In this document: piece after piece, positions 17,342-29,447 of the stretch
Layout: each line of letters starts with the position of its first letter
Numbering within the stretch: position 1 is the stretch's first letter
Source of the DNA: Planctomycetota bacterium
GTDB taxonomy: Bacteria > Planctomycetota > Phycisphaerae > Phycisphaerales > UBA1924
Length of the DNA: 64,000 nt
Assembly: GCA_013285505.1 (NCBI GenBank)
Contig: CP053450.1
Location: 1,348,796 to 1,412,795, forward strand
Direction of reading: 5' to 3'
Notes under the pieces: model-generated
The model's input: the letters and a program-made list of their open reading frames with translations, nothing else
Databases searched by the model: none
Told to the model about the DNA's origin: nothing
Program-made: the position numbers and the translations under genes

Positions 17342-20251
17342 GTGCGATTCGAAGATGTTTCTCGTTGTGTGCGCGTTGTGGTCTGCGCGGTTGCGACTGC
17401 GGTGTACGCCGATCCGCCGCCGGCGCCGGACGCGTTGACGGAGATGTCCGCGGCGGCGTGGGATGCGCAGGCGGACGGCTCGTTTGCCAGCGTGTCCAAT
17501 GACACGGAGCGATTTGTCGAGGGCTCGGCATCGCTCCGCTTCGAGACCGGCGGCGGGTTTGACACGTGGCTCTGGTCGCCGGGCGATCGCTCGGCGTCGT
17601 GGGACATGCTGGCCGACGGCTCGGGCGGGATGCGGTTTTCGGCGTACGCCGAGAACGACTTTACCTTTCAGGGCGGGAGCCCATGGGTGCGGTTGTACTC
17701 CAACGGCGGGTACGTCGAGTACCGGCCGCGGGTGGACGTGCTCAACGATGCGCTGGGGCGATGGGCCGAGTTTGCCATCCCCTACGCGGGTGACGCGGTG
17801 TGGGTGAGAACGGACGTCGGATCGCCGGACCTTTCTTCTGTCGATTCGGTGGAGATCCACGCGGACACGTGGGACGCGGGGTTTGTGCTGTGGATCGACG
17901 GGCTCCGGTTCGACATGTCGCTCCCGGCGCCCGACCGGCTCCGGGCCTACGCGGGCAACGCGAGTGTGGCGCTGGAGTGGGACGCGTACCCCGACCCGAT
18001 GGGGCGGCTGGATGGGTTCGCGGTGTACCGCGAGTTGTCGCCGTTCTCGAGCGTGGACGGGCTCTCGCCGATCGCGGTGGTGGGTGATCCCGACGCGACG
18101 GTGTTCCTCGACGACACGGCGAGCAACGGGGTGCGGTACCACTACGCCGTGACCGCGCTGTTCGACGGCGGGGCGGAGACCGAGGATGTTGAGAGTGTCG
18201 GTCCCCGGACGCCGCGGCTGGAATCGGACCTGCAGATCGTGTCGGTCTCGCGCACGCCGCGGTTCCCGCGGTACGACCCGACGTACACGTACCACGAGAT
18301 TACCGATCCCGGCGGATTCGGGCCGTACATCACGACAGCCGCGACGGGTCTGGGCTCCGGGCAGGACCAGGACACACAGCGCTGGCCGATGATGGGAGAG
18401 ACGGTCACCTACACGATGACGGTCCGGAACCGGGGGACGACGCCCTACATCGGGAGCCTGCCCTACGCGTGGTCTCTCGACGGGGACACCGTCGAGAGCG
18501 CCTCGCCGTTCGAAGCCATCGAGATCGGCGACACGGTGACCTACTCGTGGTCCATGCCGTGGGACGGTGCGCACCACGAGATCGAGGCGAGGCTGGACAT
18601 CGCCGACGACCGGCCGGGGAACAACACGTTCGAGCTCGACAGCAAGTCGGTCGCGTTCCTGTCGTTCGCGGACCTGACCTACATCGAGAACTTCCGCGAG
18701 CAGTCGCCCGAGTACGACGCGATCTCGGACGACCTGTTCGACTGGCTGAACCTGCACATGGCCCGGTTCAACGAGCTGTTTGAGGCGGCGGGGACGGACA
18801 AGCGGGTGCACTTCGACGTGCTGGCGGCGCTCGAGGACGACGCGCCGGACCCTGTGGTGGACCGCATCGACTTTGCGATCTTCCCGTTCCGGTACAAGGC
18901 GACCGACGGCACGCTCCGGCTCAGCGGCTACTACGACCCGGACGAGGACCTCGACTACGGGCTGCTGCACGAGATGGGGCACCAGCTCGGCCTGATCGAT
19001 CTCTACCGGCTGGATCTTCCGGCCGACCGGAACCATGTCTCGGGCGAGGCCTATTGGGCGATCCCGGGTCTGATGCACGGTGTTGATCACGTGGTTAGCC
19101 GGCACAGCGCCGACGCGATGACGCTGTGGCTGGACAAGGCGCACGGGTATTACGGGCAGTATCTGTACCGGCTGCCCGAGCACTGCCGCGTGCGGCTGCT
19201 GGGCCACGACGGCGGGCCGCTTGCGGGCGCGACCGTCCGGGTCTACCAGCGGGCGGAGCGTCCCGGGCAGGGCGATGTCATCACCAATCAGGTCAAGTTC
19301 ACCGGCGTGACCGACGGCGCGGGTGAGTGGACGCTGCCGAACGTGGCGATCGATCCGAACATCTTCCCCGAGACCTACGCCGGCGATGCGTTGGGCCCCA
19401 ACCCCTTCGGCTATGTCGCCGTGGTCGGCACCAACGGTCTGCTGCTGCTCGAGATCGAGCACGAGGGGCAGACCGACTACGCGTGGCTTCCCATCACCGA
19501 GGCCAACGATGCCTATTGGACGGGGCAGACCGGCACCGCGATTTTCGAGCGGACGCTCTCGATCGGCGGAGGCGTGCAGTACTTCCCGCCGGCCGAGCTC
19601 ACCGAGCAGAACGCCGCCGACTGGGCGACCTGGGCCCAGGACGGTCAGCTGCTGGTGCGTGACGACGAGGCGATGGTGCGGGAGGGGCAGAGTTCGCTGG
19701 AGTACATCGCGACGGGTGGCGGGGACAACGCCGCGACGTACCCCGGTGAGGGTGTCGCGTCGTGGGATCTCTCTGCGGTGCAGCGGATCCACCTGTGGGT
19801 CTACGCCGACAACGACAACGTCGGGTTTCAGAACAACAGCCCGTGGATACGTCTGCTGGGCGACGGCGGGGACTTCATCGAGCTGCACTCGACCCAGGAT
19901 GCGCTCAACCAGGCCCGCGATCGGTGGGTCGAGTTGAGCATCCCGCTGGCCGGCGACGGCGCGTGGGCCCGGACGGTGCAGGGGACTCCGGACATCACGT
20001 CGATCCGGGGCATCGCGCTCCACGCCGACACGTGGGAGGCGGGCTTTACGGTCTGGTGGGACGGCCTGCGGTTCGACCCGCCGGTCTGTGCCGCGGACTT
20101 CAACGCCGACGGCACGATCGACACCCGGGATGTGATCACTTTCCTGAACACCTGGTCGGGCGGCCAGGGCCGTGCCGACACCAACGGGGACGGGGTGGTC
20201 GATACTCGGGATGTGATCGCGTTCCTGAATCAATGGACCGCCGGCTGCTGA
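17342..20251 (+). CDS. Large exported metzincin-like protein with duplicated carbohydrate-binding-like domains and dockerin
   Basis: A 969-residue exported protein. GTG 17342 is chosen because GGAGAG (17330-17335) precedes it and a signal peptide ending VYADPPP follows; -10-like TAGACT is at 17277-17282. Order: a beta-sandwich (about 25-190), fibronectin III (about 195-285), a CARDB-like region (about 290-440), a metalloprotease-like domain with zinc motif HEMGHQLGLID (His543) and a possible Met-turn GLMHG, a CnaB-like domain (about 610-730), a second copy of the first beta-sandwich (about 750-910), then two dockerin-like repeats ending TAGC. The paired domains share WIDGLRFD/WWDGLRFD endings and look like an internal duplication. 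It probably processes or binds extracellular polymers. Confidence 0.72.
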   Translation: MRFEDVSRCVRVVVCAVATAVYADPPPAPDALTEMSAAAWDAQADGSFASVSNDTERFVEGSASLRFETGGGFDTWLWSPGDRSASWDMLADGSGGMRFSAYAENDFTFQGGSPWVRLYSNGGYVEYRPRVDVLNDALGRWAEFAIPYAGDAVWVRTDVGSPDLSSVDSVEIHADTWDAGFVLWIDGLRFDMSLPAPDRLRAYAGNASVALEWDAYPDPMGRLDGFAVYRELSPFSSVDGLSPIAVVGDPDATVFLDDTASNGVRYHYAVTALFDGGAETEDVESVGPRTPRLESDLQIVSVSRTPRFPRYDPTYTYHEITDPGGFGPYITTAATGLGSGQDQDTQRWPMMGETVTYTMTVRNRGTTPYIGSLPYAWSLDGDTVESASPFEAIEIGDTVTYSWSMPWDGAHHEIEARLDIADDRPGNNTFELDSKSVAFLSFADLTYIENFREQSPEYDAISDDLFDWLNLHMARFNELFEAAGTDKRVHFDVLAALEDDAPDPVVDRIDFAIFPFRYKATDGTLRLSGYYDPDEDLDYGLLHEMGHQLGLIDLYRLDLPADRNHVSGEAYWAIPGLMHGVDHVVSRHSADAMTLWLDKAHGYYGQYLYRLPEHCRVRLLGHDGGPLAGATVRVYQRAERPGQGDVITNQVKFTGVTDGAGEWTLPNVAIDPNIFPETYAGDALGPNPFGYVAVVGTNGLLLLEIEHEGQTDYAWLPITEANDAYWTGQTGTAIFERTLSIGGGVQYFPPAELTEQNAADWATWAQDGQLLVRDDEAMVREGQSSLEYIATGGGDNAATYPGEGVASWDLSAVQRIHLWVYADNDNVGFQNNSPWIRLLGDGGDFIELHSTQDALNQARDRWVELSIPLAGDGAWARTVQGTPDITSIRGIALHADTWEAGFTVWWDGLRFDPPVCAADFNADGTIDTRDVITFLNTWSGGQGRADTNGDGVVDTRDVIAFLNQWTAGC

Positions 20252-20275
20252 GGCACCCCGCTGATCTGCAAGGGA

Positions 20276-20305
20276 ATCCCCCGACGAAGTTTCACGCCGG
20301 GGGAT
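20276..20305 (+). terminator. Hairpin after the metzincin-like gene
   Basis: An 8-bp stem ATCCCCCG/CGGGGGAT with a 14-nt loop, 25 nt after the stop. It is followed by GAAAC rather than T-rich sequence, so terminator function is tentative. Confidence 0.4.
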
Positions 20306-20360
20306 GAAACGCTGTAGGCTTCCTCTCGAACAACCGCCGGGAGGCCATTGCGTTGCGCTC

Positions 20361-21095
20361 ATGATCCGCTGTATCGATGTGCACAAGTCGTACCGATTGG
20401 CTGATCGTGAGGTGCCCGCCCTGCGCGGGGCGTCTCTCGAGATCGCCGAGCCGGGGTTCTACGCGATTATGGGGCAGTCGGGGTCGGGCAAGTCGACGCT
20501 GCTGCACCTCTTGGCGACGCTCGACCGGCCGGACTCGGGAGAGATCTTCATCGGCGGCAGGAGCGTGCACGACCTCTCCGAGCGCGAGGCGACGGACTTT
20601 CGCAGGCGGGGTCTGGGCATCGTGTTCCAGCAGTTCAACCTGATCCCGACGCTCTCGGCGGCCGAGAATGTCGAATTGCCGGGCCTGCTGGCGGGGGACG
20701 AGCCGAAGAAGCTCCGCGCGCGCGCGCTCGAGCTGCTCGAGCTGCTCGGTCTTGAGGACCGGGCGAGCCACCGGCCCGAAGCGATGTCCGGCGGCGAACA
20801 GCAGCGGGTCGCGATCGCCCGCTCGCTGCTCTATTCGCCCCCTGTCCTGCTGGCCGATGAGCCCACGGGGAACCTGGACTCGGAGAACGCCGAGCGGCTG
20901 TGGTCGCTGCTCGGCACGCTGGCGGCACAGCACGAGATGACGGTGTTGATGGTCACGCACGAGCCCGCGGCGGCGGCGCACTGCCGGCGGGCCTTCCTGC
21001 TGCAGGACGGCCGCGTCCGGGGTGAAATGGAAACGGAGGGGCTTGATGCGGCCGGTGTGGCGGCTCGCTATCAGCAGGCTCTGGGTCAGGCCTAG
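20361..21095 (+). CDS. ABC transporter ATP-binding subunit (LolD/MacB type)
   Basis: ATPase subunit of an ABC transporter driving an FtsX-type permease. Walker A GQSGSGKST, Q-loop FQQFNL, signature MSGGEQQR, Walker B VLLADEPTGNLD and H-loop VTHEP are all intact. The QFNLIPTLSAAENV and EPTGNLDSE wording is typical of the LolD/MacB/FtsE subgroup. ATG 20361 is chosen over the upstream ATG 20304 because the family begins with the strand MIRCIDVHKSY. The permease begins at 21046 inside the last 50 nt of this gene, so the two are translationally linked. Confidence 0.9.
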   Translation: MIRCIDVHKSYRLADREVPALRGASLEIAEPGFYAIMGQSGSGKSTLLHLLATLDRPDSGEIFIGGRSVHDLSEREATDFRRRGLGIVFQQFNLIPTLSAAENVELPGLLAGDEPKKLRARALELLELLGLEDRASHRPEAMSGGEQQRVAIARSLLYSPPVLLADEPTGNLDSENAERLWSLLGTLAAQHEMTVLMVTHEPAAAAHCRRAFLLQDGRVRGEMETEGLDAAGVAARYQQALGQA

Positions 21096-23794
21096 CCGCA
21101 CGATCCTCATCGTGCTGGCGGTCGCGCTGTCGGCTGCGCTGATCACGGTGGTCTCGAGCGCGATGGCCTCGCTCAACGCAGCGATCAGGGGCCAGCTCAG
21201 CCGAACCGTCGGGGCGGCCGACGTGGTGCTCAAACCGGCGACCTCGGTCAAGTCGGTGCAGGCTGACTGGCTCTCGCGCGTCGAGGCGTGGCCGGGTGTC
21301 GAGGTTGCTTCGCCGTCGCGGCAGGAGTCGATCCGCCTCGAACTCGCCACAGAGGTGCTCGCCGCACCCACCGGGGCCGACGGGCCGTGGACCCGCGAGC
21401 CCCGCACGCTTGATCTGTCCACGGTGGTGTACGGGGTTGATTTCGCTACATGGCAGCAGCTGCGGCCGGTCGAGCTGGTCGCGGGAAGGTTACCCGAAGC
21501 GCCGGGCGAGATCGTGGTCGACGGTCTGGTGACCGAGCGGCTCACCTACGGCTATCAGGCCGAGGACCGCGGTTCGGGGCGGTACGGGATCACCGTCGGC
21601 ACGGCGGTCGCGGGCACGCCCGTAGAGGAGATCCCGCAGAGCGTGGGCTCGGCCGACGAGGCCGAGCGGTTGAACGCCACGGTCGGGCTGCGGCTGGGGG
21701 ATCGGCTTCGGGTGCGGCGGCTGCTGCGCGCCGGCGGAGTTCACGGTCGTGGGCATCGCCCGGCAGGCACCGCTCGGGGGCCGTCCCCAGGGGTACACGA
21801 CGCTCGAATCGCTGGCCTCGGCGACCGGCGGCGGGGGCAAGCTGACGGAGATCGAGGCGCAGCTGGCGCCGGGTGTCGATCCGGCCGAGTTTGCCGCGAC
21901 GCACAGCCCGGAGGTGCCCGAGGGGTTTGTGCTGACGACCACCGCGCGGGTGACCGCCAACGTGGAGAAGAACCTCGCCTCCAGTCAGCTCGGGCTCATC
22001 CTGGCGACGGTGCTGGCGTTCTTGACGGCGGCGTTCATCATCTTCACGGGGCTGACGGTGGACGCGGCGCAGCAGCAGCGGGAGCTGGCGATGCTGCGGT
22101 GCGTCGGGGCAAGCCGCACGCAGCTCGCGGCGTTCCAGTTGCTGGTCGGGGCGTTCATCGGGGTGGCGGGGGCCGTGCTCGGGGTGCCGCTGGGGCTCGG
22201 GATCGCGGCGGCGGTGGTCTCGGCGTTCCGCGAGTATGTCCCCGAAGGGACGATTATCAGCCCGCTTGGTCTGGTGCTTGCGCCCGCGGGGAGCCTGCTC
22301 GCCGGGCTGCTCGGTGCGGCGTGGCCGGCGTGGCGGGCGGCGCGGACGAGCCCGCTGAAGGCGATGGCCTCGCGGGCGACGGCGCCGAGCCGCAAGATCA
22401 TCGCGGCTGCGACACTGGTCGCGGTGGTGGGGCTGGGCATCCAACTCCTGACGTTCCTCCTGCCGCGTGACGGCCAGACGATGTTCTGGGCGTACGCGAC
22501 GGTCGGTCTGCCGGCGGTGTTCTTCGGCTATTTCTTCCTGTCGGTGCCGGTGATGATTCTCGTGACGCGCGTGTGCGGGCCGCTCATCGTGCGGCTGCTC
22601 GGTGTGCCGCGGGGGCTGGTCGAGCGGCTCGTCGCGGCGACGCCCTTCCGGTACGGCTTCACGGCCGGGGCGATGATGGCGGGCCTGGCGCTCATGGTCG
22701 GGCTGTGGACGCAGGGCGGGGCGCTCATCCGCGACTGGCTGGAGAAACTGCAGTTCCCCGACGCGTTTGTCAGCGGGCTCAACATCCCGCCGGAGGCACA
22801 GGACAAGCTCGACGCCATGCCGTTTGTGACCGGCACGTGCGCGATCACGCTGCACCCGGTCGAGACGGACGCCTTCGGCGTGCGTGCGCTGCAGCAGTAC
22901 TACACAACGTTCATCGCGTTCGAGCCCGGGCCGTTCTTTGAGATGGCGACGTTGACGTGGGTGGAGGGTGATCCGGAGAATGCGCTGCGAAGACTCGAGC
23001 AGGGCGGCGCGGTGATCGTCGCGCGGGAGTTTCAAGTCGCCCAGGACCTGCACATCGGGGACACGTTCACGTGCAGCGACGAGGGTGTGGAGCACGAGTT
23101 CGAGATCGTCGGCGTCGTGACGAGTCCGGGGCTGGAGATCGTCAGCAAGTTCTTCGATGTGGGGGCCGAGTACACCCAGCAGGCGCTGCACGCGGTGTTT
23201 GGCTCGCGTGACGATTTGCGCGCTCGGTTCGGTACCGACTCGATCAATCTGATCCAGATCGGCCTCGACCCGGACACCCGGGACGATGAAGCGGTGGACG
23301 CGATCTGGCGCGAGATGGCGCCCTACGGCATCCTGGACGCGGGCAGCGGGAGGCAGATCCTCGCCGACATCATCGAGTTTATGCGGGCGATGCTGTACGC
23401 GACCTCGCTCGTCGCGGTGCTCAATATGCTGATCGCGAGCCTGGGTGTCGCCAACGTGATCATCAACAGCGTCGAGCAGCGGCGCTACGAGCTGGGCGTG
23501 CTGCGGGCGGTGGGGGGGCACCGGGGCATGCTCGCGCGGATGGTCGCGGCCGAGGCGGTGCTGATCGCGATCGCGGCAGGGCTCCTCGGCACGCTCATGG
23601 GCATCCAGCTCTCGCTCGCGGCCCAGCACCTGCATCGGTCGCTGCTCGGGGTCGTCTGGGACCTCCGCCCGCCGCTGCTGCCGATTTTGGCGGGGTGCGG
23701 CATCGTGCTGGTGATCTGTCTGCTGGCGAGCGTGCCTGCGGTGCTGCGGCTCAACCGCATGAGGCCGCGAGAGCTGCTGAGCTCTCGGAGCTGA
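21046..23794 (+). CDS. FtsX-like ABC permease with two FtsX domains (one frame break)
   Basis: Permease partner of the upstream ATPase, 915 residues after correction. Layout: N-terminal transmembrane helix, MacB-like periplasmic domain, three helices of a first FtsX domain (QLGLILATVLAFLTAAFII and on), a central helix pair, a second periplasmic domain, and a second FtsX domain ending at LRPRELLSSRS. This is the LolC/E or lipoprotein-export-like large permease type. The frame breaks near 21717-21722 (GCGGCT); restoring GCGCT leads into APAEFTVVGIA. That repair gives two adjacent cysteines and is less certain than others in the window. ATG 21046 has GGAGGGGC just upstream. Confidence 0.82.
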
Positions 23795-23856
23795 GCGCCG
23801 AGCCCGCGTGCGGGCGGACGCGGGCGTATGCTCGGGCATTCCCTGGAGATCTCCGC

Positions 23857-24360
23857 ATGGCAAAGCCAAAGAAGGCCGGCCTGGGCATCGGCGGCATTGT
23901 GCTGGTTCTGGCGATCGTGCTGCTCACGCGGGTGCTGGGCATCGACCTCGCGCCGGCCGAGGACGGACCGGGCGAGTCCGGCGCAACGTCGCGGTCGGCG
24001 GAGCGGACACCTCGGGCGGACACGACCGGCGATGCGGGGCTGGTGGAGGACCTCTTCGCCGAGCAGCGCTCCGGCGTCATGGTCACGGTGCGGGGCGAGG
24101 TCGTGCACATCCTGCCCGACGACAACGAGGGCAGCCGGCATCAGCGGTTTCTCATCGAGATCTCACGCGACCGGACGCTGCTGGTGGCACACAACATCGA
24201 CCTGGCCGAGCGTGTGCCGCTGGACGAGGGCGACACGCTGCTGCTCCGCGGCCAGTACGAATGGACGGAGAAGGGCGGGACGCTGCACTGGACGCACCAC
24301 GACCCGGGCAAGCGGCGCGAGGGTGGGTGGATTGAGCATGATGGGGTGCGGTACGAGTAG
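23857..24360 (+). CDS. DUF3465-family protein with N-terminal membrane anchor
   Basis: A 167-residue protein. Residues ~8-27 form one hydrophobic helix, then a low-complexity linker, then a C-terminal domain with GEVVHILPDD and WTHHDPGKRREGGWIEHDG, the histidine-rich ending of the DUF3465 family. The family has no established function; the conserved His and Asp suggest nucleic acid or metal binding. ATG 23857 has TGGAGAT 6 nt upstream and a -10-like TATGCT at 23827-23832. It lies downstream of the ABC permease with a 62-nt gap. Confidence 0.68.
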   Translation: MAKPKKAGLGIGGIVLVLAIVLLTRVLGIDLAPAEDGPGESGATSRSAERTPRADTTGDAGLVEDLFAEQRSGVMVTVRGEVVHILPDDNEGSRHQRFLIEISRDRTLLVAHNIDLAERVPLDEGDTLLLRGQYEWTEKGGTLHWTHHDPGKRREGGWIEHDGVRYE

Positions 24361-24429
24361 GGGCTGGATGTGCGGTAGCGAGCCGTGCGTACGCACGGTT
24401 CGGTGCTTTGCGGTCCTAGGGATTTTGGC

Positions 24430-24435
24430 TACTCT
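24430..24435 (+). promoter_or_regulatory. -10 box TACTCT, near-leaderless start
   Basis: TACTCT ends 9 nt before ATG 24445, with only pyrimidines between and no SD. Confidence 0.45.
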
Positions 24436-24444
24436 CTCCACATC

Positions 24445-25275
24445 ATGAAGAATGAGTGGGACAGACCGCTGTATCCGCGGGTCGATGCCGGGATTATCCA
24501 AGCACTTCGCCCCGTGCTCTGGCCGGCGATGATCGGGCTTGCCATCGTGTTCGTGGATATCACGTTCTCCTCGTGGAGCAGCGTGCAGAACTGGAGCAGT
24601 TCGGCAGCACCGCAGAATGAGCCCGTGCACGGGTTCACGATCGATCTCGTCCATGATGCACTGGGGTATCTTCTCATCACGGTCGCGGTCGCCCGGCTAC
24701 ACCGAACGCACATTCCGGCCCGCGCGAAGAGGTTTCTAGGTCCAGTCGCCGGGGTCTTGGTGCTTGGTGTGCTGCTGTCGCTTTGCAACATGGTTCTGGG
24801 ATGGCAGAGTGGGCCGCTGGGTATGGTCAACACGGTCTTTCATGCATTCGCGTACGCGGCACTCGTGGCGATGATCTGGACCATCGCTGCTGCCTGTCGG
24901 AGTGCTGGAGCGGCCCGGCTCGAGCGAACCTGGCTGCAGGCTCTGTGGATGGTCGTGGTGATATGGGCGGTGCCGGCTTCGATTACCATCGTGGTGGCGC
25001 TCGCCTCAGGCCAGTCGCGGGCTGCCCTCTTTCAGATGGATCTGTCCTCGCCGATGCCGGTGTGTGGACTGCTGGCATTGGTGGCCGTGCCGCTGGTCTG
25101 GATACTCCTGGCCTTCAGCCGAACACTGGCGTGGGTGCCACCGGCGCGACTGACTCATTGTCACCGGTGCGGTTATCTACTGGAAGGCCTGCCCGAGCCT
25201 GCCTGTCCCGAGTGCGGAGAGCGATTTGCCACCATGCGGGGCTCGATGGAGCCGGGCGTCTGGCACGAGGACTGA
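24445..25275 (+). CDS. Membrane protein with C-terminal zinc ribbon
   Basis: A 276-residue membrane protein of unknown function. About six hydrophobic helices cover residues 25-235. The last ~40 residues contain CHRCGYLLEGLPEPACPECG, a two-CxxC zinc ribbon common at the ends of planctomycete membrane proteins. A similar architecture occurs in the gene at 30329 (-). Codon use is slightly less GC-rich than its neighbours. Start ATG 24445 follows a TACTCT -10 element. Confidence 0.65.
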   Translation: MKNEWDRPLYPRVDAGIIQALRPVLWPAMIGLAIVFVDITFSSWSSVQNWSSSAAPQNEPVHGFTIDLVHDALGYLLITVAVARLHRTHIPARAKRFLGPVAGVLVLGVLLSLCNMVLGWQSGPLGMVNTVFHAFAYAALVAMIWTIAAACRSAGAARLERTWLQALWMVVVIWAVPASITIVVALASGQSRAALFQMDLSSPMPVCGLLALVAVPLVWILLAFSRTLAWVPPARLTHCHRCGYLLEGLPEPACPECGERFATMRGSMEPGVWHED

Positions 25276-25317
25276 TCACGGCGACGTTCCGATCGGCCCT
25301 TCGCCCGCGCTGCCCTC

Positions 25318-25323
25318 TACGAT
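25318..25323 (+). promoter_or_regulatory. -10 box TACGAT, leaderless start of uvrB
   Basis: TACGAT ends 6 nt before ATG 25330; there is no SD. Confidence 0.5.
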
Positions 25324-25329
25324 GCTCGC

Positions 25330-27662
<2,333 letters not shown>

Positions 27663-27762
27663 GACCGGCCCGGGCCGGGTGGCACCTGCGCGCGCAACTC
27701 TCGTGCAATCCGCGACCCCGATTCACCTGCATCATGGAGACACCCTCATGAAAGGAGTCCCG

Positions 27763-28461
27763 ATGATGCGTTGTCTCATCCCCGTTGCCGCCTGTTCTTG
27801 CGTGTTCGCCTCGGTCAGCGCGGCCGCTCGCGATGTCGCCGTGTTCAGCCAGCCGACGACCACCAACCCCGATAGCGTGGGTCTGGGGTGGTACAGCCAC
27901 TCTGAGCCCCGGGTGCGGAAGAACTACAAGCACGCCGACGATTTCACGCTGACCGACGACGCCGAGATCGGGCGTGTCGTCTGGTGGGGCCAGAGCTCGA
28001 AGCATCGGCACGACGACCTGACCAACTTCGACACGTTCCAGATCGAGTTCTTCGCGGCGGTGGACGTCGGGGGCGACATGCTGCCCGGGGCGCTGCTCGC
28101 GGTCGAGGTGTTCGATCTCGGCGACACCTCCCCGGCCGAGACCGGGCGGCTGGCGACCAACGGGGCGAGGGAGTACCGGCACGAAGCCACGCTGGCCACG
28201 CCCTTTGCGGCCGACGCAGGGCGGCAGTATTTCATCGCCGTCAGCGCCGGGATGATCGAGACCAACTCGCCCTCGGACGCGTGGCAGTGGCAGGATGCGG
28301 ACCTGAACAACGTCTGGTCGGCGACGTTCTCTTGGGCGTCGTCGGAGTGGACGGGATATCAGGACAGCGACAGCGCGTTTGAGCTGTACGCCGTGCCCGC
28401 GCCGGTATCCGCAGGACCGCTGGCGGTGGCGTTGCTCCTCTCGCGTCGACGCGCGGGATAG
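27763..28461 (+). CDS. Exported PEP-CTERM-like protein
   Basis: A 232-residue exported protein. A signal peptide is present (MMRCLIPVAACSCVFASVSAAA), followed by a beta-rich body with no domain I recognise, and a short C-terminal sorting tail: VPAPVSAGPLAVALLLSRRRAG, i.e. a PAP-type motif, a short hydrophobic helix and an arginine cluster. PEP-CTERM proteins are sorted by an exosortase; none is in this window. ATG 27763 is chosen because AGGAG (27753-27757) is 5 nt upstream. It appears fused to uvrB only because of the frame breaks at the end of uvrB. Confidence 0.75.
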   Translation: MMRCLIPVAACSCVFASVSAAARDVAVFSQPTTTNPDSVGLGWYSHSEPRVRKNYKHADDFTLTDDAEIGRVVWWGQSSKHRHDDLTNFDTFQIEFFAAVDVGGDMLPGALLAVEVFDLGDTSPAETGRLATNGAREYRHEATLATPFAADAGRQYFIAVSAGMIETNSPSDAWQWQDADLNNVWSATFSWASSEWTGYQDSDSAFELYAVPAPVSAGPLAVALLLSRRRAG

Positions 28462-28469
28462 GGTCCCGC

Positions 28470-29241
28470 CTACTCCGGTTCGCGGCCAAGCCCCTTGCGG
28501 AAGGCCAGCGGCGTGCACCCGTAGACGGAACGGAATGCACGGCTGAAGTGCGACTGGTCGGCGAACCCCTGCTCGAGCCGCGACCCGCACGATCGGCGGG
28601 CAGGGGCGTGCCGCGAGCGATCGGGCGGCCCGTGCCAGCCGCACGCGCCGGCCGTACTCCCCGATCGTGACACCCGTCGCCAGGCGGAAATGCCTCGCCA
28701 CGTGGGAGGGGTGCCGGCCGACGTGAGTGGCGACCGCCTTGAGGCTCGAGGCGAGTTCCGGTTCTTCGAGCAGCAGCTCGCGGATGTCGGCGATCCAGGC
28801 ACCGTCGTCGGCTCGGACGGCGTTCCGCGGCAGGAGTTCGTGGACCAACTGCATCGCGAGCGATTCGAGCAGCAGCGTGTCGGGCACCGGCGTGCGAGCG
28901 ATCTCACCGACGATCGCGGCTGCGGGCCGGAGCGCGGTGGTCGTGTCGAGTTCCCGGACGATGGTGTCGGCGTCGATGCCTGCCTCTCGCGGCAGTGCGG
29001 CGGGCATGACGATGTGCAGCGAGCGGATGCCTCTGGGGTGCGAGGCGAACCGGTGGCGGACCCCCGCCGCGAAGAACTCAACCGCCCCCGCGTCAGAGTC
29101 GACATCCCGGCCGGCGTAGGTGCCGGCCCCGCTCCCGGCGAGCACGAAGTCGATGCTCGCCTCGTCGTGTTCGTGCCAATCCTGCCGGAATGCCCCGGTG
29201 TAGGTCTTGTGGGTGATGCGGAAGGGGCCCGCCTGATGCAT
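28470..29241 (-). CDS. AraC-family transcriptional regulator (one frame break)
   Basis: A 256-residue regulator. The N-terminal cupin-like sensing domain includes WHEHDEASIDFVLAG. The C-terminal double helix-turn-helix includes LKAVATHVGRHPSHVARHFRLATG and GFADQSHFSRAFRSVYGCTPLAFRKG. The frame breaks within the second HTH at AGCCGC 28576-28581 (forward-strand coordinates); restoring AGCGC gives IVRVALEQGFADQSHFSRAF, the textbook AraC sequence. ATG 29241 is taken as start because homology begins there. It diverges from the glycerophosphodiesterase gene (206-nt gap); a regulatory link is possible but unproven. Confidence 0.87.
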
Positions 29242-29435
29242 CGAGTGCCAGGTCACGCGGGCGTCGGGCTGCTTTGCGGGGAGGGGGCTCACACAGGCGG
29301 TGTACGTATTCGATCGGCTGAAGTTGCGGCGGTGCCGGGGAAACCGGCGGTGAATCGGCCCGGAGCGGCATGATCGTCTCCGCAATCTTCGCGCTCGTCT
29401 GACATGCCCTGAGCGCTCGCGTGATCGGCCGCCTC

Positions 29436-29441
29436 TACCTT
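29436..29441 (+). promoter_or_regulatory. -10 box TACCTT, leaderless start
   Basis: TACCTT ends 6 nt before ATG 29448; no SD is present. Confidence 0.45.
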
Positions 29442-29447
29442 CCGGCC

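Noticed and set aside
20361..20361. Upstream ATG 20304 as start of the ABC ATPase
   Set aside because: The added residues are unlike the family and lie in the region of the terminator-like hairpin and the TAGGCT box at 20315.
17276..20386. A 1036-codon reverse-strand frame across the metzincin-like gene
   Set aside because: It mirrors a well-supported forward gene in very GC-rich DNA, is rich in Arg, Pro, Val and His, and has no recognisable motif.
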